A stretch of 64,000 nt of DNA from positions 1 through 64,000 of the forward strand of contig JAUIJC010000005.1 of the NCBI GenBank assembly GCA_030431525.1, in the 5' to 3' direction. Shown here piece after piece: positions 63,620-64,000 of the stretch. The position numbers and the translations under genes were made by a program. The notes under the pieces are model-generated. The model saw only the letters and a list, made by a program, of their open reading frames with translations. It was not told the origin of the DNA and made no database searches. The number at the start of each line of letters is the position of its first letter. Within the stretch, counting starts at the first letter, position 1. Origin of the DNA: Bacteroidia bacterium. Its GTDB lineage: Bacteria > Bacteroidota > Bacteroidia > Cytophagales > JAAEPT01.

Positions 63620-64000
63620 TTACTCCATAATCATCACCCATCCTTTTTTCTGGTTTTTGATAAACCTATCGTCGATGTAGCAACTGAAATGTGCGGACCA
63701 ATAGTAAGTGCCTTCTGCCATGTCCTGCGCATCCCACTCAAAGTTTTCGTCTTGGCTGATGTAAACGCGATTTCCCCAGCGGTTGTAGACCTCCAAGTTG
63801 AATTCAAGGATTTTCAGGGTATCATTTTTAATGATGGCAAACTGGTCGTTGAGCCCGTCCCCATTCGGCGTGAAAACATTTGGGACGACAAAGTCGCAGG
63901 CAGAGTGCTCCAAAACGGGAGGTGTCGTCTCATTTTCTGCTAAATCAAGCTTAGCATTATCGATTAATACATTCCCAAAATATTTGGTGTTCCCGTTCCA
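63620..64000 (-). CDS. T9SS type-B (CHU_C) adhesin, 3' end only
   Basis: The C-terminal 126 residues of a large protein that extends past the right edge. The last 90 residues are a gliding-motility-associated type B T9SS domain: FVVPNVFTPNGDGLNDQFAI, ILEFNLEVYNRWGNRVY and EGTYYWSAHFSC, ending in KKGWVMIME. The preceding residues (KYFGNVLIDNAKLDLAE) look like the junction to upstream adhesin repeats. The reading frame stays open to the window edge, so the start and the main body are missing. It is presumably a cell-surface or secreted adhesin exported by the secretion system encoded at 26-32 kb. Confidence 0.85.
   Translation of the reverse strand, partial: WNGNTKYFGNVLIDNAKLDLAENETTPPVLEHSACDFVVPNVFTPNGDGLNDQFAIIKNDTLKILEFNLEVYNRWGNRVYISQDENFEWDAQDMAEGTYYWSAHFSCYIDDRFIKNQKKGWVMIME

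Overview
This is a chromosomal segment of a Bacteroidota, most likely a gliding, T9SS-bearing marine member of the Cytophagales. The class-level call rests on a complete gldK-gldL-gldM-gldN cluster behind a PorP/SprF-like gene, type A and type B T9SS C-terminal domains, the fused murF-alr gene, many 'SCGG'-type lipoprotein signals, -7 boxes of the form TAnnTTTG, and no purine-rich Shine-Dalgarno at most starts. The genus is not determinable from this window. I see no phage, insertion sequence, transposase, CRISPR array or rRNA. The only tRNA is tRNA-Gly(GCC).

Layout. 0-10 kb: two hypothetical genes, an NhaD-like Na+/H+ antiporter, a DUF4836-type lipoprotein, a Crp/Fnr regulator, murB, an alpha/beta hydrolase and two tandem paralogous lipoproteins. 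10-20.6 kb: a DPP-IV-like peptidase, 3-hydroxyanthranilate dioxygenase, a SpoIIE phosphatase/STAS/HATPase partner-switching operon, an FKBP isomerase, a GH63-like glucosidase and inorganic pyrophosphatase. 20.8-32.3 kb: the secretion and gliding block, made of a secreted reprolysin-like metalloprotease (T9SS cargo), a WecA/MraY-type transferase, a DUF4271-like membrane protein, hemD, porP-like, and gldKLMN. 32.3-36.6 kb: a trp leader with an attenuator, trpEGD, and yaaA. 36.7-45.3 kb: a hybrid histidine kinase, recX, murF-alr, acylphosphatase, tRNA-Gly, an LEA-like lipoprotein and a transglutaminase-like protein. 45.3-49.6 kb: a response regulator, two paralogous sensor kinases and an OB-fold lipoprotein. 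49.7-64 kb: YceI, a PagL-like protein, an ABC transporter operon, a BaiN-like flavoprotein, guaB, small lipoproteins, gpmI, a GH18 chitinase and the 3' end of a T9SS type-B adhesin.

What stands out. (1) The two adjacent sensor kinases are complementary broken copies. One keeps the phospho-acceptor His211 but has lost the ATP-binding boxes; the other keeps an intact ATP-binding domain but has Leu at residue 211. This suggests an obligate trans-phosphorylating heterodimer feeding the adjacent response regulator. (2) trpE is preceded by a full transcription attenuator: an 18-residue leader peptide with tandem Trp codons, alternative pause, antiterminator and terminator hairpins, and a near-perfect promoter whose predicted start site coincides with the leader AUG. 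(3) Exact TAnnTTTG boxes lie 4-5 nt before the ATG of the trp leader, the BaiN-like gene and gpmI, which predicts leaderless mRNAs. (4) Many gene borders carry inverted repeats whose arms are built of 7-bp periodic repeats, with a different heptamer at each locus. (5) Several other palindromic intergenic families are present (REP-like modules, AACCACGGAG elements, a CCCCACCTCTGTCC dumbbell, and a 163-bp palindrome), and a hairpin abuts the guaB start codon.

All calls come from reading the sequence. No database search, folding program or alignment was run.
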